Shown: positions 18,923-28,106 of the stretch, in pieces
Position numbering within the stretch: position 1 is the stretch's first letter
Layout of the letters: the number at the start of each line of letters is the position of its first letter
From: AP-15 sp963712825
Lineage (GTDB): Bacteria; Pseudomonadota; Alphaproteobacteria; ATCC43930; CGMCC-115725
Reading direction: 5' to 3'
DNA: 64,000 nt
Assembly (NCBI GenBank): GCA_963712825.1
Contig: CAVQJP010000016.1
Location: 744,001-808,000 of the forward strand
Notes under the pieces: generated by a model
The model's database searches: none
What the model saw: the letters and a program-made list of their open reading frames with translations, nothing else
What the model was told of the DNA's origin: nothing
Position numbers and translations under genes: made by a program

Positions 18923-19182
18923 TGAACATGGGCAAGAACCTAACACCTGACGACATCCGAATCATTTTGCTTAGAGATTGGGACCCGCTTGGTGTGGGAG
19001 GCAACCCTAAGCTCTCTGACGAATATGATTTGTATATTCCAGTTATATACCGCCTGATACAGGCCGGCACGACTGCTCAAGAACTACAGCAATACCTTAT
19101 GGCCGTTGATGAGAAATGGGGTGGAACTCCCAAAGTGGAGGCTGCAAGACTGGCAGCGCAACGACTTCTTGAAGACGATTAG
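18922..19182 (+). CDS. Probable immunity protein for the RHS tip (DUF1871-like)
   Basis: An acidic 86-aa protein with LLRDWDPLGVGGNPKLSDEY and LYIPVIYRLIQAGTTAQEL. The WDPLG...DEYD...I...L pattern is typical of DUF1871-like small helical proteins found as immunity partners of polymorphic toxins. Its ATG overlaps the toxin-tip stop (TAATG), the normal arrangement for a toxin-immunity pair. It has no signal peptide, fitting a cytoplasmic protector. It is intact although the RHS body is destroyed, which suggests continued selection or recent decay. Confidence 0.65.
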   Translation: MNMGKNLTPDDIRIILLRDWDPLGVGGNPKLSDEYDLYIPVIYRLIQAGTTAQELQQYLMAVDEKWGGTPKVEAARLAAQRLLEDD

Positions 19183-19454
19183 CATGGTGGATGGATATAG
19201 GCGGCCGCTTCCGTCCGCGACCGCCCGCCCGGTAGCAGGGGCGGGGGAAGGGCGGAGGCAGGCTTCGGCATCGACCCTATCGTGCGATACGGCCCAAAAT
19301 CGACCCTTGCGTTGCCCTAAGTCCTTGAACTGTAAAGAGTAGATAAAATTGGTTGCAGGTCCCCGCAACCACCGCCCCTGACAAGCCGTTGACATACGTG
19401 CATATGCTCTTATATGCCGGCCGGCGACTGAGGAAGCCGGGTGGGGCAACGATC
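19183..19454. other. Boundary between RHS accessory region and core genes
   Basis: No gene seen in these 272 bases. A hairpin GGTTGC-(8)-GCAACC lies at about 19351-19370. The stretch around 19318-19370 (AGTCCTTGAACTGTAAAGAG, then a GGTTGC box) is reminiscent of sequence next to tRNA attachment sites of integrated elements, but no complete tRNA gene is present. A MATE promoter is likely within 19380-19450; TTGACA occurs at 19388-19393. Confidence 0.35.
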
Positions 19455-20909
19455 ATGCGTTCGACAGCTCGAGCAGAAGAACCTTCGAGGTCGCAAACGG
19501 CGCGGGCAAGGGGCTTCGACCAGCGCACCCGCGCACTGCTCGAAGGACCGATCGCGCGAACCCTGCTGCGCCTGGCCATGCCCAACATGCTGGTGATGGT
19601 CGTCCAGGCGTCGGTCGGGCTGATCGAGACCTATTTCATCGGCTGGCTCGGCACCGCGGCGCTGGCCGGGGTGGCGCTGGTCTTTCCCGCCGTCATGCTG
19701 ATGCAGATGATGTCGGCCGGGGCGATGGGCGGCGGCATTTCGTCGGCGGTCGCGCGCGCGCTCGGCGGCGGACGGCGCCGCGATGCCGATGCGCTGGCGC
19801 TCCACGCGCTGGTGATCGCCGTCCTTTTCGGCTTGGTCTTTATGATCGGCATGCTGGCCGGCGGCCATTGGATTTACCGTGCGATGGGCGGCAGCGGAGC
19901 GTCGCTCGCCGCGGCGTTGACCTATTCCGACGTCGTCTTTTCCGGCGCGATCCTGGTCTGGGTGTTCAACTCGCTCGCCAATGTGATCCGCGGCACCGGC
20001 AACATGGCGGTCCCGGCGCTCGTCACCTGCGCCGGCGCCGTCGCGTTGTTGCCGTTGTCGCCCTGCCTGATCCTCGGCTGGGGACCGTTCCCGCGGCTCG
20101 GCGTCGCCGGCGGCGCCAGCGCGGTGGTGGCGTATTACGCCGTCGGCAGCGTCGCGCTGGCCGGCTATTTGTGGTCGCGGAGGTCGGTCGTCCGTCCGTC
20201 CCTCGTCGGCCTCGGGTTTCGCCGGGCGCTGTTCGGCGACATCCTGCGGGTCGGCGGGGTCGCGGCGCTGATCACGCTGCAGACCAATCTGACGATCGCG
20301 ATCGCGACCGGGCTGGTCGGCTGTTTCGGCGCCGCGGCGATCGCCGGCTACGGCACCGGCTCGCGGCTCGAATACCTGCTGGTGCCGATCGTCTTTGGGC
20401 TCGGCGGCCCGCTCGTGGCAATGGTCGGGACCAATATCGGCGCCGGCAACAACGAACGCGCATTGCGCGTCGCCTGGGTCGGAGCTGCGGTCGCGGCCGG
20501 GCTCAGCGAGGCGATCGGGCTGGGCGCAGCGCTCTTCCCGCGCCTGTGGCTGGCGCTGTTCGACACCGACCCGGCGATGCTCGCGGCCGGGACGCGCTAT
20601 CTCCACATCGTCGGCCCGGTTTACGGGCTGTTCGGGCTCGGCATGGCGCTCTATTTCGCGGCGCAGGGAGCCGGGCGATTGTTGTGGCCGTTGATCGCGA
20701 ATTTCTCTCGCTTGCTGATCGCTGCCGGCGGCGGGCTTCTGGCGCTGCGCTGGGGCGGCGGCCTGACCGGCGTCTATATTGCGCTCGGGGTAGCACTGGC
20801 GGCGTTCGGGCTGATCAACGCAGCGGCGGTGGCGGGCGGCAGCTGGTTCCGCCGCGGCGTGGACCTGGCGGCGCCGATGGGCTGGCAAGCCGAGGGGTCC
20901 GGGCGATGA
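19455..20909 (+). CDS. MATE-family multidrug/Na+ (H+) antiporter
   Basis: About 484 aa with twelve predicted membrane helices and the MATE layout: two homologous halves, the first beginning PIARTLLRLAMPNMLVMVVQ and the second around GVAALITLQTNLTIAIATG. Conserved features include NVIRGTGNMAVPAL and FAAQGAGRLLWPL. It would export cationic drugs or metabolites using an ion gradient in the inner membrane. The ATG at 19455 was chosen because the longer open frame to 19353 adds non-membrane residues unlike the family. It overlaps the MaoC gene (ATGA), so the two form an operon. Confidence 0.87.
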   Translation: MRSTARAEEPSRSQTARARGFDQRTRALLEGPIARTLLRLAMPNMLVMVVQASVGLIETYFIGWLGTAALAGVALVFPAVMLMQMMSAGAMGGGISSAVARALGGGRRRDADALALHALVIAVLFGLVFMIGMLAGGHWIYRAMGGSGASLAAALTYSDVVFSGAILVWVFNSLANVIRGTGNMAVPALVTCAGAVALLPLSPCLILGWGPFPRLGVAGGASAVVAYYAVGSVALAGYLWSRRSVVRPSLVGLGFRRALFGDILRVGGVAALITLQTNLTIAIATGLVGCFGAAAIAGYGTGSRLEYLLVPIVFGLGGPLVAMVGTNIGAGNNERALRVAWVGAAVAAGLSEAIGLGAALFPRLWLALFDTDPAMLAAGTRYLHIVGPVYGLFGLGMALYFAAQGAGRLLWPLIANFSRLLIAAGGGLLALRWGGGLTGVYIALGVALAAFGLINAAAVAGGSWFRRGVDLAAPMGWQAEGSGR

Positions 20910-21370
20910 CGCGGCAATATTTCGAGGATTTCGCGGTCGGCCAGGTTTTCGGCTCGGGCCATATGCGGATCGACGCCGATCGCATCAAAAGCTTTGCCGC
21001 CGAGTTCGACCCGCAACCCTTTCACCTCGACGAAGCGGCGGCGCAGGCCACGGTCTTCGGCGGCCTCGCGGCGAGCGGCTGGCACACCGCGGCCCTGACG
21101 ATGCGGCTCCTGGTCGACAGCGAGCTCAAACCGGCAGGCGGGATTGTCGGCGCCGGGTTTGAGGAGCTGCGCTGGCCCCGCCCGGTGCGGCCCGACGACG
21201 AATTGCGCGTCGAGAGCGAGATTGTCGAAATGCGGCCGTCGAAATCGCGGCCGGAGCGGGGGTTGGTCAAGGTCCGGACGACGACATTGAACCAGAGCGA
21301 CGAGCCGGTGCAGATTTTCGTCGCCAATCTGCTGGTGCCGCGCCGCCCTGCGCCCGCGTCGGCGGCATGA
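20906..21370 (+). CDS. MaoC-like (R)-specific enoyl-CoA hydratase
   Basis: A 154-aa single hot-dog domain with the hydratase 2 signature: FDPQPFHLDEAAAQATVFGG contains the Asp and His expected at the active site, followed by LAASGWHTAALTMRL. Members hydrate trans-2-enoyl-CoA in fatty-acid or polyhydroxyalkanoate pathways, though many are of unknown substrate. It overlaps the MATE stop by four bases, an unusual partner, so the pairing may be simple co-transcription. The length is typical of the single-domain subgroup. Confidence 0.85.
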   Translation: MTRQYFEDFAVGQVFGSGHMRIDADRIKSFAAEFDPQPFHLDEAAAQATVFGGLAASGWHTAALTMRLLVDSELKPAGGIVGAGFEELRWPRPVRPDDELRVESEIVEMRPSKSRPERGLVKVRTTTLNQSDEPVQIFVANLLVPRRPAPASAA

Positions 21371-21376
21371 ATGCGG

Positions 21377-21784
21377 TCAACCCGCGATAAAGCGGTCGAT
21401 CTTGCGGTGGCGGAAGAGCCAGCGCCCGTTCTGCTGCACGATCTCGTCGGCATAGGTGCCGCCCGACCCGATCCTCGGCCCCTCGGGGCTGTTCTGCATG
21501 ACCATCCAATTGGAGCGCACCCGGGCGCGCGCACCGTCGAGCGCGATTGCGATGTTGGTCACCAGATGCGCCGCGCGCGGCCGGTCGGCGCCGGCGCGGG
21601 CGCGAATGTCCGCGGCGAGCTTGGCGATCGCGGCGCGGCCCGTGGCTTGGCCGAACGCCGTCTCCCAGGTGCCGTCTTCGGTGAACAGCGCCGCCATCTC
21701 GTCATAGCGCCCGTCGTCGAGGCGAAAGCAATATTCGGCCATCAGCTCGCGAATGGCGTCCTTGTCTTCGACCGCCGTCGGCAT
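21377..21784 (-). CDS. SnoaL-like/NTF2-fold protein
   Basis: 135 aa beginning MPTAVEDKDAIRELMAEYCF with LDDGRYDEMAALFTEDGTWE and ending RWLFRHRKIDRF. This is the alpha-beta cone fold of SnoaL-like polyketide cyclase or dehydratase relatives (NTF2 superfamily). The ATG at 21784 has GGAAGGG upstream; a longer frame to 21865 would overlap the neighbouring hydrolase gene. The reaction is unknown, as is usual for this family. It is the second gene of a minus-strand pair with an alpha/beta hydrolase, 77 bases downstream, and convergent with MaoC. Confidence 0.8.
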   Translation of the reverse strand: MPTAVEDKDAIRELMAEYCFRLDDGRYDEMAALFTEDGTWETAFGQATGRAAIAKLAADIRARAGADRPRAAHLVTNIAIALDGARARVRSNWMVMQNSPEGPRIGSGGTYADEIVQQNGRWLFRHRKIDRFIAG

Positions 21785-21861
21785 TGGGTTCCCTTCCGCC
21801 TTGACCGGAGCGCACTCTAGCAAGGAGGGCCGCGGCTGTCGCTCCTCGACGGGCGCTTTCC

Positions 21862-22611
21862 TCACCTGCCGGCGAGCTCATCGAGGGTGCGGGAAAGACG
21901 GGCGAGATCGGCGGCCGTCGACAGGCGGTGGTCGCCGTCCTTGACGAGGGTGACGACGACATCCTCGCCGGTCAGCTGCTCGGCGAGGCGCAGGCTCGTC
22001 CGCCACGGCACCGAGGCGTCGCGCATGCCGTGCAGCAGCCGCACCGGGCAGCCGAGCGCGACCGGCCCGCGCATGACCAGATGGCGCCTGCCGTCCTCGA
22101 TCAGGCTCAGGCGGTAGGTGTAGCCGGAGGGGTCGTATTCGGAGGGGAGGGTCACGGAGCCCGCCCTCAGCAATCGGTCGCGCTGCGCCGCGTCGAGGCG
22201 CGGCCAGATCAGGTCCTCGGTCGCGTCGGGCGCCGGGGCGATGCCGACCAATGCGTGGATTCGTGCGGGCCGGGCGCGCGCCGCCAACAGCATGACCCAG
22301 CCGCCGAGGCTCGACCCGACCAGGATCTGCGGCCCTGCGGTCAGCTCGTCGAGAACCGCGACCGCGTCCTCGGCCCAGCGGCCGACCGTGCCGTCGCCAA
22401 AGGCGCCGCTCGACATGCCGTGCCCAAAATAATCAAAGCGCACATAGGCGCGGCCACGGCTTCGGCAGTAGTCGTCGAGGTGTCGCGCCTTGGTCCCGGT
22501 CATGTCGGAGCGCAACCCGGCGAGAAAAACGATTCCCGGCGCTGTGCCGGGAACCCGTCGGTAGGCGATCGTCGCACCGTCATGGCGCCGCAGGGTTTCG
22601 GGCAAATCCAT
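21862..22611 (-). CDS. Alpha/beta hydrolase (ABHD10/palmitoyl-thioesterase-like)
   Basis: 249 aa with the nucleophile elbow GSSLGG (Ser in LVGSSLGGWVML), an acid loop Asp in LLHGMRDASVPW and a late His in VKDGDHRLS, forming a Ser-Asp-His triad. The N-terminal GIVFLAGLRSDMTGTKA matches the subgroup related to ABHD10-type acyl-protein or ester hydrolases common in alphaproteobacteria. The substrate is not predictable. The gene is divergent from the glycosyltransferase with 42 bases between starts. Confidence 0.85.
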   Translation of the reverse strand: MDLPETLRRHDGATIAYRRVPGTAPGIVFLAGLRSDMTGTKARHLDDYCRSRGRAYVRFDYFGHGMSSGAFGDGTVGRWAEDAVAVLDELTAGPQILVGSSLGGWVMLLAARARPARIHALVGIAPAPDATEDLIWPRLDAAQRDRLLRAGSVTLPSEYDPSGYTYRLSLIEDGRRHLVMRGPVALGCPVRLLHGMRDASVPWRTSLRLAEQLTGEDVVVTLVKDGDHRLSTAADLARLSRTLDELAGR

Positions 22612-22653
22612 TGCGCGCTTGCAGCCGAAGGAGCGGATCGCGACGATAGCATC

Positions 22654-23838
22654 ATGTCTGCTCTGTCAGAAGGCCGCCCGCCGGCGGTCCTGCAAGTGAT
22701 CCCGCGCCTGGTCTCGGGGGGTGCCGAGCGCGGCACCGTCGAGCTCGCCGCGGCGTTGACTGCGGCCGGCTGGACCGCCTTTGTCGCCTCGGCCGGCGGC
22801 CCGATGGAGCACGCCGTCACCCGCGACGGCGGCACCCATTTGACCCTGCCGCTGGCATCGAAAAACCCGCTCGTCATGCGCCGCAACGCGACGGCGCTCG
22901 CGCGCGAGATCCGGCGTCTGGAGATCGACGTCGTCCACGCGCGCAGCCGCGCCCCGGCGTGGAGCGCCTTGGCCGCCGCCCGCGCCACCGGGCGGCATTT
23001 CGTCACCACCTTTCACAACGCCTATGGCGTCGGCTCGCGGCTCAAGCACCGCTACAACGCGGTGATGGCGCAGGGCGAACGGGTCATCGCGATCTCGGAT
23101 TTTGTCGCCGAGCACGCCGCACGCGTCTACGGCGTCGGCGCCGACCGGCTGCGCACGATCGCGCGCGGGGTCGATCTCGCTGTCTTCGATCCCCGCCAAG
23201 TCACCGGCGCGCGTATGGCGGCGCTCGCGCACCAGTGGCGGGTGCCTGACGGCATGCCGGTCGCGATGCTGCCCGGGCGGCTGACCCGGTGGAAAGGCGG
23301 CCTCGATTTTGTCGCCGCGATCGCCGCCCTCGGCCGCCGCGACCTCTTCTGCCTGATTGTCGGCGCCGAGCAGCGCCCGGGCTTTCGCGGCGAGCTCGAA
23401 GCCGCGGTCGCGCGCCACCGCCTCGACGGGCTGTTCCGCATCGTCGAGGACTGCCCGGACATGCCGGCCGCCTACATGCTCGCCGACGTCGTGGTTTCGG
23501 CGTCGACCGACCCCGAGGGCTTTGGCCGGGTCATCGTCGAGGCGCAGGCAATGGGCCGGCCGGTGGTCGCGACCGACCATGGCGGCGCGCGCGAGACGAT
23601 CGTGCCCGGCGTCACCGGGTGGCTGGTTCCGCCGCGCGCACCGGCGGCATTGGCCGAGGCGATCGGCGCCGCGCTGGCGCTCGCACCCGCCGAGCGGTCG
23701 CTGTTGGCACGCCGAGCGACCGAGCACGTCGCCGCGCATTTCACCCGCGAAGAAATGTGCGCGAAAACCATCGCGGTCTACGAAGAGCTGCTGTTTCCGG
23801 CCGAACGGGCGCCGGCTTTGGCTGCGAGCGCGGCCTGA
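22654..23838 (+). CDS. GT4-family glycosyltransferase
   Basis: A 394-aa GT-B enzyme with N-terminal VIPRLVSGGAERGTVELAAA (the glycine-rich acceptor-domain loop) and a C-terminal donor site: MLPGRLTRWKGGLDFVAAI, then DPEGFGRVIVEAQAMGRPVV, the family's E-X7-E motif. It transfers a sugar from a nucleotide donor, most likely in lipopolysaccharide or exopolysaccharide synthesis. The ATG at 22654 starts MSALSEGRPPAV; the much longer open frame upstream is a shadow of the divergent hydrolase. No other polysaccharide genes are adjacent. Confidence 0.9.
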   Translation: MSALSEGRPPAVLQVIPRLVSGGAERGTVELAAALTAAGWTAFVASAGGPMEHAVTRDGGTHLTLPLASKNPLVMRRNATALAREIRRLEIDVVHARSRAPAWSALAAARATGRHFVTTFHNAYGVGSRLKHRYNAVMAQGERVIAISDFVAEHAARVYGVGADRLRTIARGVDLAVFDPRQVTGARMAALAHQWRVPDGMPVAMLPGRLTRWKGGLDFVAAIAALGRRDLFCLIVGAEQRPGFRGELEAAVARHRLDGLFRIVEDCPDMPAAYMLADVVVSASTDPEGFGRVIVEAQAMGRPVVATDHGGARETIVPGVTGWLVPPRAPAALAEAIGAALALAPAERSLLARRATEHVAAHFTREEMCAKTIAVYEELLFPAERAPALAASAA

Positions 23839-23934
23839 CTTTTCGGCGAGGCGCGCTGTCGAGCGGCCTGACCGAGAAACACATTTCCGATCTGAGTTCG
23901 GGCAGGATTCCCCGGTAATACAGGGCGGCGTCCG

Positions 23935-24648
23935 TCAGCAGCCGAGCTTGCCGGCGAGGTCGACAAAGCTGTCGGCGACCACGTCGAAATCGTGCTCGGC
24001 CTTGAGGTCGCGCGTCTTGTGGGGACCGTGCTCCAACGGCCGGCTGACAAAGGCGGTGTGAAAGCCGCGGCCCTGCGCCGCGACGAGGTCGCCGTTATGC
24101 GCCGCGACCATCATGCACTGCCCCGACTTCAGGTCGAGAAAGGCGGCGGTGCGGTCGTAAGCCTCGGGCTGCGGCTTGTAGGCATGCGCCACCTCGGCGC
24201 CGAGAACCGCGTCCCACGGCAGCCCGGCGTATTTCGCCATGTTGACCATCAGCGCGACATTGCCGTTCGACAGGGTCACGAGAATGTATTTGCGCTTGAG
24301 CCGGGTCAGGCCCTCGACCGTGTCGGGCCAGCCGTCGAGCCGGTGCCAGGCGCGGTTCAGATTGTCGATCTCGGCCGCGCCCAGCCCCGAGATGCCGAAT
24401 TCGGGGAGCAGCGCGACCAGGTTCTCGCGATGCAAATCGTCGAGCCGCGTCCACGGCCGCTCGCCGTTGCGCACCTTGGCCATTGCCGGCTGGTAGCGCG
24501 CCCGCCATTTGTCGGCGAAATCGTGCCAGTCCTTGTCATAGCCTTTGGGGCCGAGGATGGCCTTCGCCTCGCGCGCGACGCTGTCACGCCAGTTCACCAC
24601 CGTCCCGAACACGTCGAAGGTCAGCGCCCTCACATCCGAAATCGCCAT
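23935..24648 (-). CDS. Haloacid dehalogenase, type II
   Basis: 237 aa with HAD motif I FDVFGTVVNW (nucleophile Asp), motif II TLSNGN, the lysine of YKPQPEAY and motif III VAAHNGDLVAA, the AHNGD form being characteristic of L-2-haloacid dehalogenases. The likely reaction is hydrolysis of a 2-haloacid or a related substrate. The ATG at 24648 with GAAGGGCGGG upstream is preferred to the upstream frame. It stands alone on the minus strand. Confidence 0.87.
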   Translation of the reverse strand: MAISDVRALTFDVFGTVVNWRDSVAREAKAILGPKGYDKDWHDFADKWRARYQPAMAKVRNGERPWTRLDDLHRENLVALLPEFGISGLGAAEIDNLNRAWHRLDGWPDTVEGLTRLKRKYILVTLSNGNVALMVNMAKYAGLPWDAVLGAEVAHAYKPQPEAYDRTAAFLDLKSGQCMMVAAHNGDLVAAQGRGFHTAFVSRPLEHGPHKTRDLKAEHDFDVVADSFVDLAGKLGC

Positions 24649-24765
24649 CGCCCGCCCTTCCTTAAACGCTGGTTTGTACCTTATCGTCGGCACACGAGCC
24701 GCGCTGAAAGGATTGTCGGCTGGCTGGTGATCAGGTACAAGTGACCAAATTTATGGTCAGGAACG

Positions 24766-25008
24766 ATGCGGAAAGTCAACCTCGCCGAGGCCAAGGCGCA
24801 TCTCAGCCGGTTGGTGGCAGCCGCCGCGGCGGGCGAGCCTGTCTGCATCATGCGTCGGGGCAAGGCGGTGGCCCAACTCGTAGCCGTCGCGAGTAAGCGC
24901 CGGCGCATCGACCCGTCCACGCTCCAGGCAGTGACCGATACGATGCCGGGGCAGAGAGAGACGGCGCGCGAACTCGTTCGCCGAATGCGTGAAGACGAAC
25001 GTTATTGA
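24766..25008 (+). CDS. Phd/YefM-family antitoxin
   Basis: An 80-aa protein starting MRKVNLAEAKAHLSRLVAAA and VCIMRRGKAVAQLVAV, the typical Phd/YefM DNA-binding N-terminus, followed by a charged C-terminal helix that would wrap the toxin. It is coupled to the PIN toxin by a TGATG overlap and probably represses the shared promoter upstream of 24766. Confidence 0.93.
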   Translation: MRKVNLAEAKAHLSRLVAAAAAGEPVCIMRRGKAVAQLVAVASKRRRIDPSTLQAVTDTMPGQRETARELVRRMREDERY

Positions 25009-25430
25009 TGCTTTACCTCGATACATCGCTGCTCGTCGCCGCTCTTACCAATGAAAAGGAAACTCAGAATATGCAGGGGTGGCTCGGGGAACAAGACCCC
25101 GATGACCTTGTGGTGAGCGACTGGGTCGCAACCGAATTTTCCTCGGCGCTGTCGATCAAGGTGCGGACCGGGCAAATCCAGCCCGAGCACCGCGCGGACG
25201 CGCTGGCGGTGTTCATCGGCCTGTGCCGCGACAGCTTCAACGTGTTGCCGGTGTCGAGGGCGGAGTTCCGTCTGGCCGCCCGCTTCGTCGACCAATCTGC
25301 GCTGGGGCTGCGCGCCGGGGACGCGCTGCATCTCGCTATTTGTGCCGAGCAGGGTGCGGTGCTATGCACACTCGACCGGCGGCTCCGCGAGGCAGGCTCG
25401 GCGCTCGGCGTCAGGACGATATTGCTCTGA
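25008..25430 (+). CDS. vapC: VapC-type PIN-domain ribonuclease toxin
   Basis: 140 aa with the PIN acidic residues: Asp in LYLDTSLLVAAL, Glu in WVATEFSSAL, Asp in LRAGDALHLAI and Asp in LCTLDRRLREA. Such toxins cleave RNA in a metal-dependent way and are neutralised by the overlapping antitoxin. All four acidic positions are present, so it should be active. Confidence 0.93.
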   Translation: MLYLDTSLLVAALTNEKETQNMQGWLGEQDPDDLVVSDWVATEFSSALSIKVRTGQIQPEHRADALAVFIGLCRDSFNVLPVSRAEFRLAARFVDQSALGLRAGDALHLAICAEQGAVLCTLDRRLREAGSALGVRTILL

Positions 25431-25554
25431 CCGCGTCGCTCAGGCGGGTCCGGTTGGGATCGTCAGTTCGTCGGGTGGGTGGAGCCAGCGAAACCAACCA
25501 GACCGAAGGCGAACACGATGGGTTTCGCTCCTCTCAGCCCGTCCTATTTTCCTG

Positions 25555-27943
25555 TCATTTGCAGAATCCCATAGTCCCCGGCCCGCAGTACCATGGCAGA
25601 GATGTGTCTCGTGGAGGAAATTGAAATGGCAGTACGGGTCCCGGCGGGATTGATATTGATTGAGTGTTAGGAAACACTGGATTGATGATAAAGGCGGGTG
25701 GTGATTGGTTAAGTTGATTGACTTCCTGTCTAATGACACCAAGCTCATTCGGAATCGGGCCAACAAGAGGCGTTTCGCCGCCCAATCCTTCTATCCAAGC
25801 GGTCAATTGGCTTAATGTTGCATCAAGACCTGCTTGGCACGCGTTCAAAGCCTGGCCTCCGCTCTGGACAGCATTCGTTGCAAGATTGTTTGTATAGTTT
25901 AGCAAGGCAGAACAAATTGCGTTGTCGCCGATCGTCTTGGCGACGCGGTTCGCCAGATCGTACTCGTAAAATGCGTCTGCCTGCGCGTGCCGCTCGGGTC
26001 GTAGAACCGGACCGCGAGCAGATTGCTGGCGGGATCGTGGGTGTAGACGATCTGGTTCCCGGCGGCGTCGGTGACTTGGACGAGGCGATGCGCCGCGTCG
26101 TAGGCATAGAGCAGGTACGACCCGTCGGGCCGCGTCGTCTTGCGCAATTGCCCGGCGAGGTCGTAGGCATAGGTCGTGACCTCGCCGCCGACCGTCCGCG
26201 AGGTCGGCTCGCCGCGGAAATTATAGGTGAGCTTTGCGACCAGCCCGTTCGGGTCGGTAAAGCTCGTCGGCCGGCCGTCGAGATCGTAGCCGGTAAAGGT
26301 CGTGACATGGCCGAGCGCGTCCTTGACCGTCGCGACGTCGCCGGTCGCGTCGTAGGTATAGGCGGTGACGTGGCCGAGCGGGTCGGTCATGGTCAGCACC
26401 TGCCCGGCGGCGTTGTAGGTATAGGCCCAGCTGCGGGTCAGCGACCCGGCGGCGACGGTCTTTTTCAGCAGATTGCCGTGCGCATCATAGGCAAAGCTGG
26501 TGACCCGGCCTGGCTCGGTGATCGTCGCCGGCAGGTGAAACGCGGCGAGCCACGCCGTCGTGATCGTGCGCGCGAGCGCGGTGCCGGCGGCCTCGGTGCG
26601 CGAGGTCTCGTCGCCCCGCGCATCGTGGGTATATGTGGTGACGTTGCCGTTGAAATCGGTACGGCTGGCGACAAAGCCGTTCGCGTCATAGGTAAACGCC
26701 TTGCCGCCGGCGGCCGGATAGGGCGCCCCGCTCAGCGCCGTCGGCTTCACCAGGTCGAACTGGGTTTCGAGAGTGTAGCTGTGGGTGTTTTTGTCGGCGT
26801 CGGTGACCGACGACGTGCCGGTCCCGTAGGCGACCGTCGTCAGGTCGACGCCGCCGGCATGCTGGCTCGTTACCGCCCGCCCCGCGCTGTCATAGGTCCA
26901 GCTCGCATAGGCATTGCCGTCCTCGTCGACGATCTCGGTCAGCGCATGCGGAAACGCCGCGTCGCCGTAGACGTATTTGCGCACGCTTTTGTCGGGATGG
27001 GTCACCGAGACGAGGTTGTCGTTGGCGTCATAGGCATAGGCAAAGACCCCGCCGTCCGGCACGGTCATCGTGACGACCCGGCCGCTCGCGTCGTTGACAA
27101 AGCTCAGCTTGTCGCCGAACGGGCCGGTCACGGTGGTCAATTGCCCGGTTGGATTATAGGCGAGCCTCGTCGTCAGCCCAGCGCGGGTCGTGACCGCCGT
27201 CAGCTGCCCGGCCTGCGCATAGGTCTCGCTCGTATCGTCGGCAGTGACCAGCCGCCACCCGACCTGCTTCCCGGCGGTCGTCAATGGAGCGAGCCGGCTG
27301 GTAACATCCGGGTCCGCCGTCCAAACGCCAGCGGTAAGAGTAAAAGTATCCTCGCGCCCGTCCGCGCGAGTGACGCTCATCGTGCTGGCCGAGGACTGGG
27401 TAAGCGACCGGTGCCAAGTGCTGTGCCAACCCTCTCCGAACGCCGAGTTCGTGAGGTCCTGGCTGTTGTAGTACCGGGTCAGCGCCAGCCCGGTAACCGG
27501 CGCAGCAGTATAATCCGTCTGGGCCTCAAACAGGTTTCCGGTAGCAGTGTTGATCGGATCGCCGCCGACAGCGCCGCAGCCGCATGGGTTCCCATCGTCA
27601 GGCGTCGACGGGTTCGCCGGCGAGCTCGGTAAATCACCCGGTGTTTCGGGTGTCATCGGGCTCCCGAGATTTTTCGCCAGTGTAAGGCGTGCATCGGCGA
27701 GCGAAGGGGCGGGCAATAGAAGGTCATCGCAGGCAACAGAATTTCCGTAGTGGGGATCTGTGTAAATCGCGCTACAACGGAAAACCGAGATATTGTTATA
27801 GGACCAATAACTTGCTACTTCCCGCCCTCAACCTGGGCGTCAGCCGCGGAAGTTGCGTTGGCGGCGGCGATGGCGCTCAGAAGAAGAGCGGCGGAAATTG
27901 CGACGGTGTAAGCGATCCTTTTTTTCCGGCGTGCTGATCGCAA
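25555..27943 (-). pseudogene. Second RHS-repeat protein, frameshifted, without a recognisable toxin
   Basis: Three consecutive segments in different frames belong together. A signal peptide in one frame (RRKKRIAYTVAISAALL, with a TTG at 27943 as the only start) is followed near 27820 by a shift into TDPHYGNSVACDDLLLP. The main 600-codon frame then reads GDPINTATGNLFEAQTDYT and a long run of YD repeats. Near 25965, at a TTTT run, a second shift continues as YEYDLANRVAKTIGDNA and LNYTNNLATNAVQ, ending at 25555 with WYCGPGTMGFCK. The protein lacks the RHS core boundary (DPLGL) and any toxin domain, so it resembles the short RHS-like surface proteins rather than a toxin. No immunity gene is seen beside it. 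Confidence 0.8.
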
Positions 27944-27969
27944 AGTTGTGGGAATTAAATACTGCGCTT

Positions 27970-28022
27970 TCCCGGCGGAGGCCGGGACCCAGGCCAGCCG
28001 TGGATACCGGCTTTCGCTGGTA
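27970..28022. repeat. Palindromic repeat, relative of the RHS insert
   Basis: Contains CCCGGCGGAGGCCGGGACCC and, 9 bases on, GGATACCGGCTTTCGCTGG, the same two-hairpin design as the element inside the first RHS gene (14911-15070). Confidence 0.6.
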
Positions 28023-28106
28023 AGGGGAGCGAGCAGGAGAGCAAACCAGGCCCGATGAATTTCTCGTTCGGGACATCAGAGCAGAGTTCAACAAGGTTGC
28101 GACGGT

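Noticed and set aside
19868..21370. 500-codon frame covering MATE and MaoC
   Set aside because: The first two thirds are an out-of-frame shadow of the MATE gene; only the part from 20906 is a real gene (MaoC).
21928..22653. 242-codon N-terminal extension of the glycosyltransferase
   Set aside because: It is antisense to the alpha/beta hydrolase; the glycosyltransferase family begins at Met 22654.
25815..27632. 605-codon plus-strand open frame
   Set aside because: Complement of the RHS repeat gene; low-complexity RIVGIGGDVAERVG-like repeats reflect the YD repeats on the other strand.
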